Under the pieces are notes generated by a model, which searched no databases, was not told the origin of the DNA, and worked only from the letters and a program-made list of their open reading frames with translations. A program made the position numbers and the translations under genes. This document shows, piece by piece, positions 16,804 through 25,980 of a stretch of 64,000 bases of DNA. The first letter of the stretch is position 1; every line of letters starts with the position of its first letter. Source of the stretch: Streptomyces roseolus (GTDB lineage: Bacteria > Actinomycetota > Actinomycetes > Streptomycetales > Streptomycetaceae); assembly GCF_014649855.1 (NCBI RefSeq), contig NZ_BMTV01000007.1, positions 124,001 to 188,000 on the forward strand. The letters are read 5' to 3'.

Positions 16804-19389
16804 GTGAGCGAGATATCCGAGACGGCGGGCGGCGTCGTGTGGCAGAGCAGCCCGTCCGGTTCGATCTACGACTACATCCGGGTCGCCTCCTTCTCCCTCG
16901 GGCCCGACGGACGCGTCGACCAGTGGAGCCGCCGGGCGGCGGACCTCTTCGGCGTGGACGCCCGGGACGCCCGCGGCAAGGACCCGGTCGAGGTCTTCAT
17001 GCCCGCCGAGCTGCGCGATCGCGGTCACCGGCAGGTCAAGGAGGTCCTCGACGGGCGCGAGTGGACCGGCCTCGTCCCGTTCCGCATCCCCGGCCAGGCC
17101 GGGCCCCCCGGACAGGACCGGCCGCACGGCGTCGCCGAGCTGTACGTGATGCCCAGCGAGACCGACACCGGCGAGCGGGCCGCGCTCTGCATCGTCGTCG
17201 ACGTCCGCGCCCTGCGGAGGATCGAGACCGACCTCGCCGCCTCCCAGGCCATTTTCGGCCAATCGCCCTTCGGCTTCCTCCTCTTCGGCACCGACCTCAC
17301 CGTCAAGCGCGCCAACCAGCGCTTCGCGTCCGTCTTCGGCGGCGACGCCGACGACCACCGCGGCCGCAGCGTCCACGACTACCTCGCCAAGCCCGAGGCC
17401 GACCGGATGACCGCCGCCCTCCGCCGCGTCCTGGAGACCGGCGACTCCGTCACCGACCTCCGCATCACCGGCGCCGCCCCCGGCGCCCGGATCCGCCGCC
17501 ACTGGTCCGTCAACCTCTACCGGGTGCACAGCGGCTCCGGCCGTCCGATCGGCGTCGCCGGCCTCGGCATCGACGTCACCCGCCGGCAGAACGCCGCCCG
17601 CGAGGCCGCCAGCGCCCGTCGCAACCTCGCCCTCCTCAACGAGGCCGGAGCCCGCATAGGGAACTCCCTCGACCTGGAGGCCACCGCCCGCGAACTCCTC
17701 GACGTCGCCGTCCCCGGCTTCTGCGACCTCGCCTCCGTCGACCTCTACCAGGGACTCCTCACCGGCGAAGAGGCCCCGCCCGGCCGCTGGGGCAGCTCCC
17801 ACGACGTCGGCTACGGCGCGGGCAGCGCCGAACTGCGCCGGGTCGCCTTCGCCTCCGCCGTCTCCGACACCCCCCTCAGGACCGACGAGGGCCACGGACC
17901 GGCCGGCGACGGCGGCGCGCCCCTCCCCATCGAGGTCGGCGCCGTCCACCGCTACCCCTTCGACTCGCCCACCGCCGGAGCCCTGCGCACCGGCCGGGTC
18001 CGCACCGTGCCCGGCGGCGAGGGCGACCTCGTCCACTCCACCCTCGCCGTCCCGATGGTCGCCCACGACACCGTCGTCGGCCTCGTGCAGTTCTCCCGCG
18101 CCAAGGGCAGCGAACCCTTCGGGGACCGCGACCGGGCCCTCGCCGTCGAGCTCGCCGCCCGCGCCGCCGTCTGCATCGACAACGCCCGCCTCTACCGCCG
18201 CGAACACGAGCGCGCCCTCATCCTCCAGCGCAGCCTGCTCCCGCCCGGCGACCCCGAGGCCGCCGGACTCGACATCGCCTGCCGCTACCTCCCCGGCACC
18301 GACGCCACCGAGGTCGGCGGCGACTGGTTCGACGTCATCGAACTGCCCGGCCACCGCACCGCCCTCGTCATCGGCGACGTCATGGGCCGCGGCCTGCGCG
18401 CCGCCGTCGCCATGGGCGAACTGCGCACCGCCGTCCGCACCCTCGCCCAGCTCGACCTGGAACCCGCCGAGGTCCTCTCCCACCTCGACGAGATCGCCCG
18501 CGGCCTCGGCGCCCCCATCGGCGCCCAGCAGTCCCGGGCGAACAAGAACCGCGGCCCCGAACTCTCCGAGGTCTACCTCGCCACCTGCGTCTACGCCGTC
18601 TACGACCCGGTGACCAGACGCTGTGCCTTCGCCAGCGCCGGTCACCTGCCGCCCCTCCTCGTCACCCCCGGCGAGGAGGCCGTCCTCCTCGACGTGCCCC
18701 CGGGGATGCCGCTGGGCGTCGGCGGCGAACCCTTCGAGGAGGTCGAGGTCGAACTCCCCGAGGGCTCCCTCCTCGCGCTCTACACCGACGGACTCGTCGA
18801 ATCCCGCGACCACCCCCTGGAGGAGGGCCTCAGCGCCTTCCGGCGGGCCCTCGCCGACCGGGCCCGCCCCCTGGAGGACGTCTGCGACCGGGTCCTCGGC
18901 ACCCTCGACACCGGCCACGGCGAGGACGACATCGCCCTCCTGATGGCCCGTATCCAGGGACTGCCCGCCGAGGCGGTCGGGGACTGGCGGCTGCCCCGCG
19001 AGCCCCGTTCCGTCGGCCGCGCCCGGGAACTCGCCCGCGCCCAGCTCACCGCCTGGGGACTCGACGCGCTCGTGGACACCGTCGAACTCCTCGTCAGCGA
19101 GCTCGTCACCAACGCGCTCCGGTACGGCGAGGGCGAGATACGGCTCCGGCTGCTGCGCGACCGCACCCTGGTCTGCGAGGTCTGGGACGCCGGCCTCGTC
19201 CAGCCGCGCCGCCGCCGTGCCAAGGACACCGACGAGGGCGGCCGCGGTCTCCAGCTCGTCGGCCTGCTCTCCGCCTCCTGGGGCTCGCGCCGCACCCCGC
19301 GCGGCAAGACCGTCTGGTTCGAGCTGGCGCTGCCCGACGGCGGGTCCACGGCGGAACCCACCGTGGACCAGCTCCTCAGCATGTTCTAG
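16804..19389 (+). CDS. PAS-PAS-GAF-SpoIIE phosphatase-HATPase signalling protein
   Basis: An 861-aa soluble sensor. Order: PAS-like ~20-135 (VASFSLGPDGRVDQWSRRAA), PAS ~150-260 (FGQSPFGFLLFGTDLTVKRA), GAF ~280-465 (LLNEAGARIGNSLDLEATAR), PP2C/SpoIIE phosphatase ~480-715 (GGDWFDVIELPG, VIGDVMGRGLRAAVAMGEL, LALYTDGLVESRD, GEDDIALLMARI with metal-binding Asp residues), and C-terminal HATPase ~735-850 (SELVTNALRYGEGEI, GGRGLQLVGLLSASWG). Such proteins dephosphorylate anti-anti-sigma factors and may also act as kinase/anti-sigma through the last domain. GTG 16804 follows GGAGGGG. Located 143 bp after the stand-alone ATPase gene. Confidence 0.93.
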   Translation: MSEISETAGGVVWQSSPSGSIYDYIRVASFSLGPDGRVDQWSRRAADLFGVDARDARGKDPVEVFMPAELRDRGHRQVKEVLDGREWTGLVPFRIPGQAGPPGQDRPHGVAELYVMPSETDTGERAALCIVVDVRALRRIETDLAASQAIFGQSPFGFLLFGTDLTVKRANQRFASVFGGDADDHRGRSVHDYLAKPEADRMTAALRRVLETGDSVTDLRITGAAPGARIRRHWSVNLYRVHSGSGRPIGVAGLGIDVTRRQNAAREAASARRNLALLNEAGARIGNSLDLEATARELLDVAVPGFCDLASVDLYQGLLTGEEAPPGRWGSSHDVGYGAGSAELRRVAFASAVSDTPLRTDEGHGPAGDGGAPLPIEVGAVHRYPFDSPTAGALRTGRVRTVPGGEGDLVHSTLAVPMVAHDTVVGLVQFSRAKGSEPFGDRDRALAVELAARAAVCIDNARLYRREHERALILQRSLLPPGDPEAAGLDIACRYLPGTDATEVGGDWFDVIELPGHRTALVIGDVMGRGLRAAVAMGELRTAVRTLAQLDLEPAEVLSHLDEIARGLGAPIGAQQSRANKNRGPELSEVYLATCVYAVYDPVTRRCAFASAGHLPPLLVTPGEEAVLLDVPPGMPLGVGGEPFEEVEVELPEGSLLALYTDGLVESRDHPLEEGLSAFRRALADRARPLEDVCDRVLGTLDTGHGEDDIALLMARIQGLPAEAVGDWRLPREPRSVGRARELARAQLTAWGLDALVDTVELLVSELVTNALRYGEGEIRLRLLRDRTLVCEVWDAGLVQPRRRRAKDTDEGGRGLQLVGLLSASWGSRRTPRGKTVWFELALPDGGSTAEPTVDQLLSMF

Positions 19390-19394
19390 GGCGC

Positions 19395-19422
19395 GCCTTC
19401 CGGATCGTGCCGGATCCGGAGG
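19395..19422. terminator. Hairpin between the SpoIIE-type gene and pspA
   Basis: TCCGGATC and GATCCGGA arms form an 8-bp stem between the convergent genes. Its first 19 nt are identical to the first arm of the terminator at 56785. Confidence 0.6.
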
Positions 19423-19433
19423 ACACGCCCCGG

Positions 19434-20147
19434 TCAGGCGGCCTTGAGCGCGGCCAGCCGGGCCGCGATCTCCGCCTCGTCGCCCACCGCGTCCAGCTGC
19501 TCGAACTGCGCGTCGAGCGAGGACGCGGCCAGCTCCTGCTTGCCCAGGGCCCGCGCCTCCTCCCGGCGCACCTTGTCCTCGAAGCGGCTCAGCTCGCTCG
19601 TCGGGTCCAGCACGTCGATGCTCTTCACCGCGTCCATCATCGTGTTCTGTGCCTGCGCCGACTTCGCGCGGGCGACCAGCTCGTCCCGCTTCGCCCGGAG
19701 CTCGGACAGCTTCGCCCTCATCCGGTCGAGCCCCGAGGTCAGCTTGGCCACGACCTCCGTCTGCGCGGCGATCGTCGGCTCGGCCGTCCGCGCCTCCTTC
19801 TCCGACTGGAGCTGCCGGCCCAGCGCCACCTTGGCGAGGTTGTCGAAGCGGTCCGCCTCCGCCGCCCGCCCGCCGGTCCGCAGCTCGTCCGCCTTCCGGC
19901 TCGCCGCCAGCGCCTTCCCGCCCCACTCGGCCGCCGCCGCCACGTCCTCCGCGTGGTCCTGCTCCATCAGCCGCAGGTTGCCGATGGTCGTCGCCACCGC
20001 CTCCTCCGCCTCCGCGATGTTCGCCGTGTAGTCGCGGATCAGCTGGTCCAGCATCTTCTGCGGATCCTCCGCCTGGTCCAGGAGGGCGTGGATGTTCGCC
20101 TTCGCCAGCTGGGTGACCCGGCCGAGGACGGTCTGCTTGCTGCTCAT
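19434..20147 (-). CDS. pspA: PspA/IM30 (Vipp1) family envelope-stress protein
   Basis: A 237-aa, almost entirely coiled-coil ESCRT-III-like protein: N-terminal helix MSSKQTVLGRVTQLAKANIHALLDQ, then PQKMLDQLIRDYTANIAEAEEAVATTIG and long charged helices to about 180, ending DEAEIAARLAALKAA. PspA assembles on the inner membrane face to preserve proton motive force under stress. It lies 75 bp downstream of a TPM-domain gene on the same strand, probably in one transcript. Length is normal for the family. No pspB/pspC-like partner is present. Confidence 0.92.
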   Translation of the reverse strand: MSSKQTVLGRVTQLAKANIHALLDQAEDPQKMLDQLIRDYTANIAEAEEAVATTIGNLRLMEQDHAEDVAAAAEWGGKALAASRKADELRTGGRAAEADRFDNLAKVALGRQLQSEKEARTAEPTIAAQTEVVAKLTSGLDRMRAKLSELRAKRDELVARAKSAQAQNTMMDAVKSIDVLDPTSELSRFEDKVRREEARALGKQELAASSLDAQFEQLDAVGDEAEIAARLAALKAA

Positions 20148-20222
20148 GCGCTGCTCCTTGAAGAGTCGTACGGGGTGAAGGACGTGAGGAGACGTACGGG
20201 GCGGGGCCGCGCGGACGGGGAG

Positions 20223-22313
20223 TCAGAAGCGGCCGCCGCCGCCCCGCCGGCCGCGCGTGCCGCCGCCGCCGAAACTGCCCGGCCCGCCGCCGAGGCCCCC
20301 GCCGCCGAAGCCTCCGCCGCCGAAGCCTCCGCCCCCTCTGCCGGAACCACCGCCGAACAGGCCGCCGAGGATGATGCCGCCGAGCACGGCCCCGCCGAGG
20401 CCGCCGCCCCCGCTCCCGCCCGTCCCCGCCACTCCGCCCAGGCCGTTCGGGTTCCCGTACCGGCGCACGTCCTGCTCCGCCAGCTCCTGCGCCCGCCGGG
20501 CCAGCGCGTCCGCCCGCTGCGCCTCCGCCAGCGCCGCCTGCGGCTCGTCCGCCGCCAGCGCCCGCGCCCCCTCCAGGCGCCGCTGGGCCTCCGCGAGCCG
20601 GGTCCTGGCCTCGCTGCCCACCGCGCCCCGGTGCGTCTGGACGTAGTCCGAGGCCGCCCCCAGCTCCGCCCGGGCCGTCAGCAGCGCCTGCTCCAGGAGC
20701 GTCCGGGCCCGCGCGTCCCCGGACTCGCGCTCCCGCGCCCCGGCGAGCGCGCCGTCCAGGGCCGCGTCCGCCTCCTCGACCCGGCGCAGCGCGTCCAGGG
20801 GGTCGTACCGCCCCGATTCCACCGCCCGCCGCACCTCCGCCGCCACCGCCTCCGCGCGGGCGATCCGGCTCCGCAGATCGCCCGTCGAGGCGCCCTCGGC
20901 GGCCCCTTCGAGGAGACCCCGGGCCTCGGCGAGGTCGGCGTCCGTCTCGGTGAGCGCGCCCGGCAGCCGGCCGGCCGCCTCGGCCAGCTCCCGCGCCCGC
21001 CGGTCCACGGCCTCGATCAGCCGGGCCGCCTGGTCGACCGCGCCCTCGGCGGCCCGCACGTGCACCGCCGCCGAGCCGTTGTCGCCGTCGTCGACGGCCT
21101 GGCGGGCCTGGTTGACGCGGGCGGTGGCGAAGACCAGCCGGTCCTTGGCCTGCTCGACGCCGCCGGCGACCGGCGCGGCCGCCGACTCCGTGTACCGCTC
21201 CCGCATCGTCGCGAGGGCGGCCTCGGCGCCGCCGACCCGGCCGGTCTGCTCCCGGAAGGCCGCCTCGACCTCGGCCAGCGCCTCCGGCGCGGTCCGCTCC
21301 AGGGCCCGCAGCCGGTCGAAGTCCTCGGTCTCCGCGTCGAGCCGGGCATTCGCCTCGGCGCAGCGGCGCAGGATCTCGTCGAGCAGGGAGCGCCGGGTGG
21401 CGTCGTCCTCGGGGAAGGAGTCGTCGAGCTTCTGCCGCAGCCGGAAGGAAGCGGTCAGCCGGTCCTTGGCGAAGGCCACGGCCTCCTCGAAGGGCCGGGT
21501 GGCCTCCTCGCCGAACTGGGCGGTGGCGAAGCCGAGTTCCTCCTGGCTGGTGCGGACGGCGTCGTCGGTGGCGACCAGCGTCCGCCGCGCCTCGCCGTCC
21601 AGCTCCTCCAGGGAGGGCGGCGCGGGCTGTCCCCAGCCCTGCCCGCCGCCACCGGGGGTGGTGCGGGTGGTGCTCCGCCGGCGCCTGCGGGAGTACGCGT
21701 ACGCCGCCACCGCGCCGGCGCCGCCGACCAGCGCGATCGGGAGGACCAGATCGCTGCCGGAGGGCGAGCCGGCCCCGGAACCGCCGGGGTCGGCGGGACC
21801 GGGGGTGATCTCGGGGGAGGGCACGGGCCGGCCGGCGAGGACGGCGGAGTAGCCGTCCGCCGCGCCGATCGCGGCGCCCGCCCAGTCGTTCTGCCGCAGT
21901 GCCGGCTCGATCGCGGTCCTGGCCACGTCGTCGAGCTGGTCCTGGGTGAGCCGGGAGTCGGGGTCGGCCGAGTAGCCGTACCGCCGTTCGTGGGTGGCGA
22001 CGGCGAGCAGCACGTCGTCGAGGCCGAGGCCGTTGCGCGCGGCGGTGGCGTCGGCCCAGTCCTGGCCGGAGCGGCCGGAGAAGTCCCGGACGTAGACCAC
22101 GAAGAGCTGGAGCCGGCGGTCGTCGTAGAGCCGGTCGAGGGCCTCGGCGACCTCCGGGCGCCGGTCGCGCAGCGCGCCCACCCGGTCGAGGACCTGCCCG
22201 TCGGAGGGGAGGACGACGGGGTCGTCGGCGCGGGCGCCGGCCGCGGCGGGCGCGACCAGCCACCACGCCGCCACCAGCATCGCGAGCAGGGCTCGGGTGG
22301 CTGTTCGGGTCAC
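20223..22313 (-). CDS. TPM-domain membrane protein with Gly-rich tail
   Basis: A 696-aa exported membrane protein (GTG at 22313). Signal peptide ~1-28 (RALLAMLVAAWWLVAPAAAGARA); TPM domain ~35-160 (VLDRVGALRDRRPEVAEALD, LQLFVVYVRDFSGRSGQDWA, AVATHERRYGYSADPDSRL); a transmembrane helix ~195-215 (VLPIALVGGAGAVAAYAYSRR); then ~430 residues of coiled coil in the cytoplasm and a Gly-rich tail with GGGFGGGGFGGGG ending RGRRGGGGRF. A -10-like TAACCT ends 7 nt upstream of the GTG with no Shine-Dalgarno sequence, suggesting a leaderless mRNA. An upstream ATG at 22410 is possible but would bury the signal peptide. TPM proteins recur beside PspA genes. Confidence 0.88.
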   Translation of the reverse strand: MTRTATRALLAMLVAAWWLVAPAAAGARADDPVVLPSDGQVLDRVGALRDRRPEVAEALDRLYDDRRLQLFVVYVRDFSGRSGQDWADATAARNGLGLDDVLLAVATHERRYGYSADPDSRLTQDQLDDVARTAIEPALRQNDWAGAAIGAADGYSAVLAGRPVPSPEITPGPADPGGSGAGSPSGSDLVLPIALVGGAGAVAAYAYSRRRRRSTTRTTPGGGGQGWGQPAPPSLEELDGEARRTLVATDDAVRTSQEELGFATAQFGEEATRPFEEAVAFAKDRLTASFRLRQKLDDSFPEDDATRRSLLDEILRRCAEANARLDAETEDFDRLRALERTAPEALAEVEAAFREQTGRVGGAEAALATMRERYTESAAAPVAGGVEQAKDRLVFATARVNQARQAVDDGDNGSAAVHVRAAEGAVDQAARLIEAVDRRARELAEAAGRLPGALTETDADLAEARGLLEGAAEGASTGDLRSRIARAEAVAAEVRRAVESGRYDPLDALRRVEEADAALDGALAGARERESGDARARTLLEQALLTARAELGAASDYVQTHRGAVGSEARTRLAEAQRRLEGARALAADEPQAALAEAQRADALARRAQELAEQDVRRYGNPNGLGGVAGTGGSGGGGLGGAVLGGIILGGLFGGGSGRGGGGFGGGGFGGGGLGGGPGSFGGGGTRGRRGGGGRF

Positions 22314-22433
22314 AGGAGGGAGGTTATGGGCGGTATTGCGCCGCCGCGACCGGACGGCCGCCCGGAAACCGACCGGTGGGGGAGGGGCGTCCCCGGGAGA
22401 GTCGATCATCGCCGTGACGCTCTGGGGGCTCAT

Positions 22434-23468
22434 ATGGACGGACGACTGAAACGGATGTGGCGCAAGGGGCGCTGGTGGGTCTTGGGGCTCGTCCTCGTCC
22501 TCGTCGTGCCGCCGCTCTTCGGCGCGCTCGCGCTGCGGGTCAGTTACGCGGGCGACCTGCGCGACGACGCGCGCACGCGGGGGAGGGACGCGTACTGGAT
22601 CGGGCACGCGTGGGTGGACGGCCGGAAGCAGGACGCCGACCTGCTGGCGCTGGCCGAGCGGCTGAAGGGCACCGGGATCAAGGACCTGTACGTGCACGCG
22701 GGGCCGCTCGAACACGACGGCACGCTGCCGGCCGCCCGGCACCCGCGGGCGCGGTGGCTGACCGACGGGATCCACCGGGTGCTGCCCGGGATCCGCGTCC
22801 AGGCCTGGCTCGGCGACATCCTCGCCAATGACGGGCCGGTCGGCCTGCGGCTCTCCGACCCCGCGTCCCGGGCGGCCGTCACGGCCTCCGCCCGGCAGGT
22901 CCTGGACGCGGGCTTCGACGGCGTCCACTTCGACCTGGAGCCCCTCCAGTCCGGCGACCCCGACTACCTGACGCTCCTCGACGACCTGGGACGCCTGACC
23001 CGGGCCCGGAAGGCGCCGCTCTCCGTCGCCGCGCACCAGATCGACCCGCTGCCCGGCGCGCACTCCGCGCTCCGCGTCTTCTCCGACCAGGGCAAGTGGT
23101 GGTCGCAGGAGTACTTCGGGGAGGTGGCGCGACGGGTCGACCAGATCGCGGTGATGTCGTACGACACCTGGATGCCGCTGGAGAGCCTGTACGGCGGGTA
23201 CGTCGCCCAGCAGACCTCGCTGGCCCTGGAGGTGACGCCGGAGAGCACCGACCTGCTGATGGGGCTGCCCTTCTTCCACGAGGACGACCTCGGGCACCAC
23301 GAGAACGCGGAGACGGTGGCGGCGGGGGTGCGGGGGGTGCGGCTCGGTCTGGGCCGCACCGACCCCTCGCGCGAACGCTTCGGCGTGGCCCTCTACGTCG
23401 ACTTCGCCGAACGCCCCGAGGACTGGGCCGCCTACCGCGAGGGCTGGTCCCGCCCCGCGGCGGGTTGA
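22434..23468 (+). CDS. Membrane-anchored GH18-like TIM-barrel protein
   Basis: A 344-aa protein with an N-terminal signal anchor (~13-36, WWVLGLVLVLVVPPLFGALA) and an extracytoplasmic barrel: IGHAWVDGRKQDADLLALAE, GIKDLYVHAGPLEHDG, VQAWLGDI, and AGFDGVHFDLEPLQSG, where DGVHFDLE aligns with the GH18 DxxDxDxE catalytic signature (second Asp replaced by His, final Glu kept). Further: VDQIAVMSYDTWMPL and LLMGLPFFHED follow GH18 barrel strands 6-7. Probably an envelope glycan hydrolase or binding protein; activity unproven. Start ATG 22434; no strong ribosome-binding site. Divergent from the TPM gene. Confidence 0.75.
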   Translation: MDGRLKRMWRKGRWWVLGLVLVLVVPPLFGALALRVSYAGDLRDDARTRGRDAYWIGHAWVDGRKQDADLLALAERLKGTGIKDLYVHAGPLEHDGTLPAARHPRARWLTDGIHRVLPGIRVQAWLGDILANDGPVGLRLSDPASRAAVTASARQVLDAGFDGVHFDLEPLQSGDPDYLTLLDDLGRLTRARKAPLSVAAHQIDPLPGAHSALRVFSDQGKWWSQEYFGEVARRVDQIAVMSYDTWMPLESLYGGYVAQQTSLALEVTPESTDLLMGLPFFHEDDLGHHENAETVAAGVRGVRLGLGRTDPSRERFGVALYVDFAERPEDWAAYREGWSRPAAG

Positions 23469-23598
23469 GCCGCACGGGTGGGTTCGGCGGGGGCGTCGCC
23501 GTGTCGGCCGGGCCCCGTTCCGCGCGTGCCGTTCAGTGGGATGACCAATAGGTCTGATCATCTCCAAATGGCATAAAAACGGACGAAGGGGTAAAAGC

Positions 23599-25980
23599 AT
23601 GTCCCAGGTCGGTGCCCCCCAGGGAAGGACATGGCCCGGTCCGGCCAGGAGCCCGCGCTCCCGGACCCTCCGCTCCGTCGCCGCCCTCACCACCGCGGCG
23701 CTCGCCGTGACCGTCCTCGCCGGCTGCAGCTCCGACGAGGACGCCGGTACCGGCCCCGCCGCCGCCCAGGACAACGCGCCCACCGCGCGCGCCCTCGTCG
23801 ACGACGGCGGCACCCTGCGCTGGGCGGTGGACGCCCTCCCCGCCACCTTCAACGCCTTCCAGGCCGACGCCGACGCGGCCACCAGCCGGGTCGCCGGCGC
23901 CGTCCTGCCCGCCCTGCACACCCTGGACGAACGCGGCCGGCCCCGGCTCAACCCCGACTACCTGGAGACCGCCGAGGTCGTCGAGACCGAGCCCCGCCAG
24001 GTCGTCCTCTACAAGCTCAACCAGCAGGCCGTGTGGAGCGACGGCCGCGAGATCGGCGCCGCCGACTTCGTCGCCCAGTGGCGCGCCCTCAGCGGCCGCG
24101 ACACCGCCTACTGGACCGCCCGCAACGCCGGCTACGAGCGCATCGAGAAGATCGAGAAGGGCAAGAACGACCTGGAGGTGCGGGTCACCTTCGCCAAGCC
24201 CTACGCCGACTGGCGCGCCCTGTTCACCCCGCTCTACCCGAAGCAGGTGATGGGCTCCCCGAACTCCTTCAACGACGGCGCCCGCACCACCCTCAAGGCC
24301 ACTGCGGGACCGTTTCTCCTGAGCGAGGTGGACCGGAAGACCGGAGACCTCACCCTCACCCGCAACCCCCGCTGGTGGGGGACGGCCGCCAAGCTCGACA
24401 GCCTCGTCCTGCGCGCCGTCCCGCGGGCCGACCGGGAGGCCGCCCTCGCCGGCGGGAAGCTCGACCTCGCCGAGATCGACCGCTCCACCGCCGAGCGGAT
24501 CGCCCTCGCCCTCAAGGACGCCGACGCGGGCCGCGGCGGCGCCGAGGCCGCCCGGCTGCACGGCCCCGGCTCCGCCGTCACCCCCGGCAAGGCCCTCAGG
24601 TCCTGGGCCCTCGCCCACGGCGAGGACGAGGAGCTGGCCGCGGAGGTCAGGGCCGCCCGCGCCCAGAACGAGGCGGCCGTCGCCCGCTACGCCGCCGCCC
24701 AGGACACCCTCGCCGGCTACGTCGTCCGCAAGTCCCTGGAGCCCGCCTACACCCAGCTCTCCCTCAACGGCGAGTCCGGGCCGCTCGCCGACGAGCGGGT
24801 CCGCCGCGCGGTCGCCCGCGCCATCGACCGCCGGGAGATCGCCGAATCCGTGCTCAAGCCGCTCGGCCTCCCCGCCGAGCCGCCCGGCAGCCACCTGGCC
24901 CTGGCCGGACAGCCCGCCTACGCCGACAGCAGCGACGCCCTCGGCGACCAGGACACCAAGGAGGCACGCGCCCTCCTCGCCGACGCCGGCTGGGTCCCGG
25001 GCGGCGCCCAGAAGAAGCCGGCCGGCACCAAGGCCGGTGCCGAGGCGGAGAAGAAGGCGGCGGGGACGACCGGGAAGAAGGCCGAGGAGGCCGACTCCGG
25101 GAAGAAGGCCGAGCAGAGCGACACCGCCTCCGACGACGGCCTCTACATCGTCGGCGACGACAAGCCCGGTGAGCTCCGCGCCGCCCCCCGCATCGGCCCC
25201 GGCGGCCCCGAGGCCGGCACCCGGGTCCTCGCCCCGGCCCCCGCCGCCGCCCGCGAGAGCGCCGCCCTCCTCGCCCGCGCCGAGGCACTCGACACCGGCG
25301 CCCGCGCCGCGGCGGCGGCCGCGCCCGCGAACGCCAAGCCGGACAAGGGCGTCGCCGGCGCCTACGCCCCCCTGGGCAGCGCCGCCCCGGCCGCCGTCCC
25401 CGCCGCCTCCCAGGCCCTCGGCAAGGACGGCAAGGCCCTCAGCCTCCGCTTCGTCCTGCCCTCGGGCCCCGGCTCGGAGACGCTGCGGGCGGTCGGCGAC
25501 CGGATCGTCCGGATGCTGGACGCGGTGGGGATCCGCACCGAGGTGACCAAGGTGTCCGACGAGAGCTTCTTCAAGGACCACGTCGCCTCGGGCGACTACG
25601 ACCTGGCCCTCTACTCGTGGCCCGCCTCCGCCTACCCGGCGACCGACGCCCGGCCGATCTTCGCCAAGCCCGAGCCCGCCTCGGACGGCTCCCTGCTGGT
25701 CGAGCAGAACTACTCGCGCGTCGGCACGGACCGCATCGACCAGCTCTTCGACCAGGCGGCCGGCACCCTCGACGAGGAGGAGGCGGGCGATCTGATCCGC
25801 CAGGCCGACGCCCGGATCTGGGCCGCGGCCGGATCCATCCCCCTGTACCAGCGCCCCCAGCTGGTCGCGGCCCGGCAGGACGTGGTGAACGCCGGCGCCT
25901 GGGGCTTCGCCGCCCCCCGGTACCAGGACATCGGTTTCAAGAAGAGCGAAACGACCAAGGGTAGCCCGTCGAAAGACTGA
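23599..25980 (+). CDS. LpqW-like lipoprotein of the SBP family 5 (oligopeptide-binding) fold
   Basis: A 793-aa lipoprotein with a long basic N-terminus and lipobox VLAGC (~residue 44). Residues ~65-455 and ~615-780 have the SBP_bac_5 pattern (LRWAVDALPATFNAFQAD, AVWSDGREIGAADFVAQW, YAWS-like YSWPASAYP). Between ~468 and ~612 is an unusual Lys/Ala/Glu-rich, then Ala/Pro-rich insertion (EKKAAGTTGKKAEEADSGKK). It is directly upstream of typA; in mycobacteria typA is followed by lpqW, a lipoprotein of this fold that controls phosphatidylinositol mannoside/lipoarabinomannan synthesis. It has no permease or ATPase partner, so an LpqW-like structural or regulatory role is as likely as transport. Confidence 0.8.
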   Translation: MSQVGAPQGRTWPGPARSPRSRTLRSVAALTTAALAVTVLAGCSSDEDAGTGPAAAQDNAPTARALVDDGGTLRWAVDALPATFNAFQADADAATSRVAGAVLPALHTLDERGRPRLNPDYLETAEVVETEPRQVVLYKLNQQAVWSDGREIGAADFVAQWRALSGRDTAYWTARNAGYERIEKIEKGKNDLEVRVTFAKPYADWRALFTPLYPKQVMGSPNSFNDGARTTLKATAGPFLLSEVDRKTGDLTLTRNPRWWGTAAKLDSLVLRAVPRADREAALAGGKLDLAEIDRSTAERIALALKDADAGRGGAEAARLHGPGSAVTPGKALRSWALAHGEDEELAAEVRAARAQNEAAVARYAAAQDTLAGYVVRKSLEPAYTQLSLNGESGPLADERVRRAVARAIDRREIAESVLKPLGLPAEPPGSHLALAGQPAYADSSDALGDQDTKEARALLADAGWVPGGAQKKPAGTKAGAEAEKKAAGTTGKKAEEADSGKKAEQSDTASDDGLYIVGDDKPGELRAAPRIGPGGPEAGTRVLAPAPAAARESAALLARAEALDTGARAAAAAAPANAKPDKGVAGAYAPLGSAAPAAVPAASQALGKDGKALSLRFVLPSGPGSETLRAVGDRIVRMLDAVGIRTEVTKVSDESFFKDHVASGDYDLALYSWPASAYPATDARPIFAKPEPASDGSLLVEQNYSRVGTDRIDQLFDQAAGTLDEEEAGDLIRQADARIWAAAGSIPLYQRPQLVAARQDVVNAGAWGFAAPRYQDIGFKKSETTKGSPSKD

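Noticed and set aside
16678..22266. Very long minus-strand open frame (1862 codons)
   Set aside because: Antisense shadow of the SpoIIE-type gene plus an out-of-frame reading of the pspA/TPM genes; low-complexity Arg/Gly/Pro translation.
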